A stretch of 22,838 bases of DNA from Desulfarculaceae bacterium (GTDB taxonomy: Bacteria; Desulfobacterota; Desulfobacteria; Desulfobacterales; Desulfobacteraceae): assembly GCA_021737205.1 (NCBI GenBank), contig JAIPEK010000004.1:1-22838 (forward strand), read 5' to 3'. Under the pieces are notes generated by a model. The model saw nothing but the letters and a program-made list of their open reading frames with translations. It ran no database searches and was not told the origin of the DNA. A program made the position numbers and the translations under genes. Positions 22,230 to 22,838 of the stretch are shown here, piece after piece (position 1 is the first letter of the stretch; each line of letters begins with the position of its first letter).

Positions 22230-22838
22230 ATGGCTGAACAGGTTCATTCTTTCGCATCCCCCGGGCCGGCTGGCCTGGGAGCATTGGCTGTAGCTACTTT
22301 TGGCTTCGGTGCTGTATTTCTAGGTAAGGTCGGTCCGGGAGGGTTGCCTTTGCTTGCCGCCTGGCTGGTTGGCGGGGGCATCGTGCAATACACCACTGCC
22401 GTTATCGAGCTCAAGGATCACAACATTACCGGTGGAAATGTCTTTCTTTTCTTTTCCGCCTTTTTTATGTTCGGCGCCGCGTTAAGCGTGATTGCCAAAT
22501 TTCTCATGCTCCATTTCGGAATTTCCCCCTTGAGTTATGTGGAAGGGTGGTGCTGGATGGCCGGGGCCGGTTTTTTGACAATTGTCACACCCGCCTATCT
22601 GAAGGGGCCGAAAACACTGTTTTTTATCGTGGTTTTTCTGGATATCGCACTCTGGCTTATCGCAGGTATGGATCTGAAGATTTTTCCCGCCGGGTTGAAA
22701 CCGGCAGTAGGGTACCTTTTGATCGGTTCGGGTGTGCTGGCCATTTATACGGCAGGCGCCGTGGTGAACAATACCGTGTTCGGCAGAACCGTTTTGCCGT
22801 TGCCTGTTCCGTTCAGTGAAAGTTCAATTAAAGCAGAA
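22230..22838 (+). CDS. Acetate uptake transporter (GPR1/FUN34/YaaH family), partial
   Basis: 203 codons are open from ATG 22230 to the right edge with no stop; family proteins are usually about 190-210 residues, so little is probably missing. The opening SPGPAGLGALAVATFGFG corresponds to the family NPAPLGL-type motif. IVQYTTAVIELKDHNITGGN and a following FFSAFFMFGAAL match the conserved channel segments, and about six hydrophobic helices can be counted. SatP/YaaH members import acetate or succinate with protons. The ATG follows AGGAGG. Acetate uptake fits an organism that lives on or exchanges acetate, as many sulfate reducers do. The longer plus-strand frame at 22547-22819 is out of phase and not a gene. 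Confidence 0.88.
   Translation, partial: MAEQVHSFASPGPAGLGALAVATFGFGAVFLGKVGPGGLPLLAAWLVGGGIVQYTTAVIELKDHNITGGNVFLFFSAFFMFGAALSVIAKFLMLHFGISPLSYVEGWCWMAGAGFLTIVTPAYLKGPKTLFFIVVFLDIALWLIAGMDLKIFPAGLKPAVGYLLIGSGVLAIYTAGAVVNNTVFGRTVLPLPVPFSESSIKAE

Noticed and set aside
1..22838. CRISPR array, tRNA or rRNA genes, insertion sequences, phage genes
   Set aside because: No regularly spaced repeats, cloverleaf-like sequences, transposase motifs or phage structural genes were seen on either strand.

Overview
The window looks like ordinary chromosome from an anaerobic or microaerobic Gram-negative bacterium, most plausibly a Desulfobacterota (sulfate-reducer-type) lineage. This rests on gene content, not on a phylogenetic marker: a beta-lysine acetyltransferase (AblB), Hnd/NuoEF-type Fe-S NADH-oxidising subunits, a C_GCAxxG_C_C protein, two DUF5320 micro-proteins, a CGGC-domain remnant, a MEDS-domain sensor and a SatP/YaaH-type acetate transporter. 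Lipoproteins, periplasmic proteins and a lytic transglycosylase point to a Gram-negative envelope. No rRNA, tRNA, CRISPR array, intact insertion sequence or phage gene was seen.

Layout. 1-463 (minus): start of an NAD(P)H-hydrate repair gene (nnrE), running off the left edge. 555-1397: ablB. 1528-6001: a tightly packed five-gene set, ispF-cysS-znuA-znuC-znuB, in which two zinc-dependent enzymes precede a zinc/manganese ABC importer. 6002-6538: a scar holding two decayed gene pieces, an SgcJ/EcaC-like NTF2 protein tail (minus) and an internally deleted GGDEF domain (plus). 6539-8011: MltF-like lytic transglycosylase. 8086-10302: katG, followed by a clear intrinsic terminator. 10504-14034: a two-gene sensory unit, MEDS protein plus three-PAS hybrid histidine kinase. 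14078-14320: a BrnA/CopG-type antitoxin with no toxin beside it. 14360-15974 (minus): a three-gene redox/sulfur-type operon of MauE/DoxX membrane protein, periplasmic rhodanese and C_GCAxxG_C_C protein. 15975-16303: a divergent intergenic region with a perfect 15-bp inverted repeat and a strong promoter that seems to give a leaderless mRNA. 16304-17053: SPOR-NlpC/P60 lipoprotein. 17126-18226: DUF3524 glycosyltransferase (tRNA-queuosine mannosyltransferase type). 18314-21072: NuoE-like, NuoF-like and Nudix (ADP-ribose pyrophosphatase-like) genes. 21073-21395: a regulatory region with a frameshifted CGGC-gene start on the minus strand and two matching operators flanking a promoter. 21396-21942: two tandem DUF5320 genes. 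22230 to the right edge: acetate uptake transporter.

Themes. Redox and oxidative stress recur: KatG, NAD(P)HX repair, NADH-oxidising Fe-S subunits, the rhodanese module and ADP-ribose hydrolysis. Envelope remodelling (MltF, NlpC/P60) and signalling (MEDS-kinase) fill the rest. Nothing here is plainly a new defence or mobile system. The most interesting items are the MauE-rhodanese-C_GCAxxG_C_C operon with its two-cysteine rhodanese loop, the operator pair upstream of the DUF5320 genes, the NuoEF pair lacking a catalytic partner, the leaderless lipoprotein transcript and three gene remnants that a standard ORF caller would miss.
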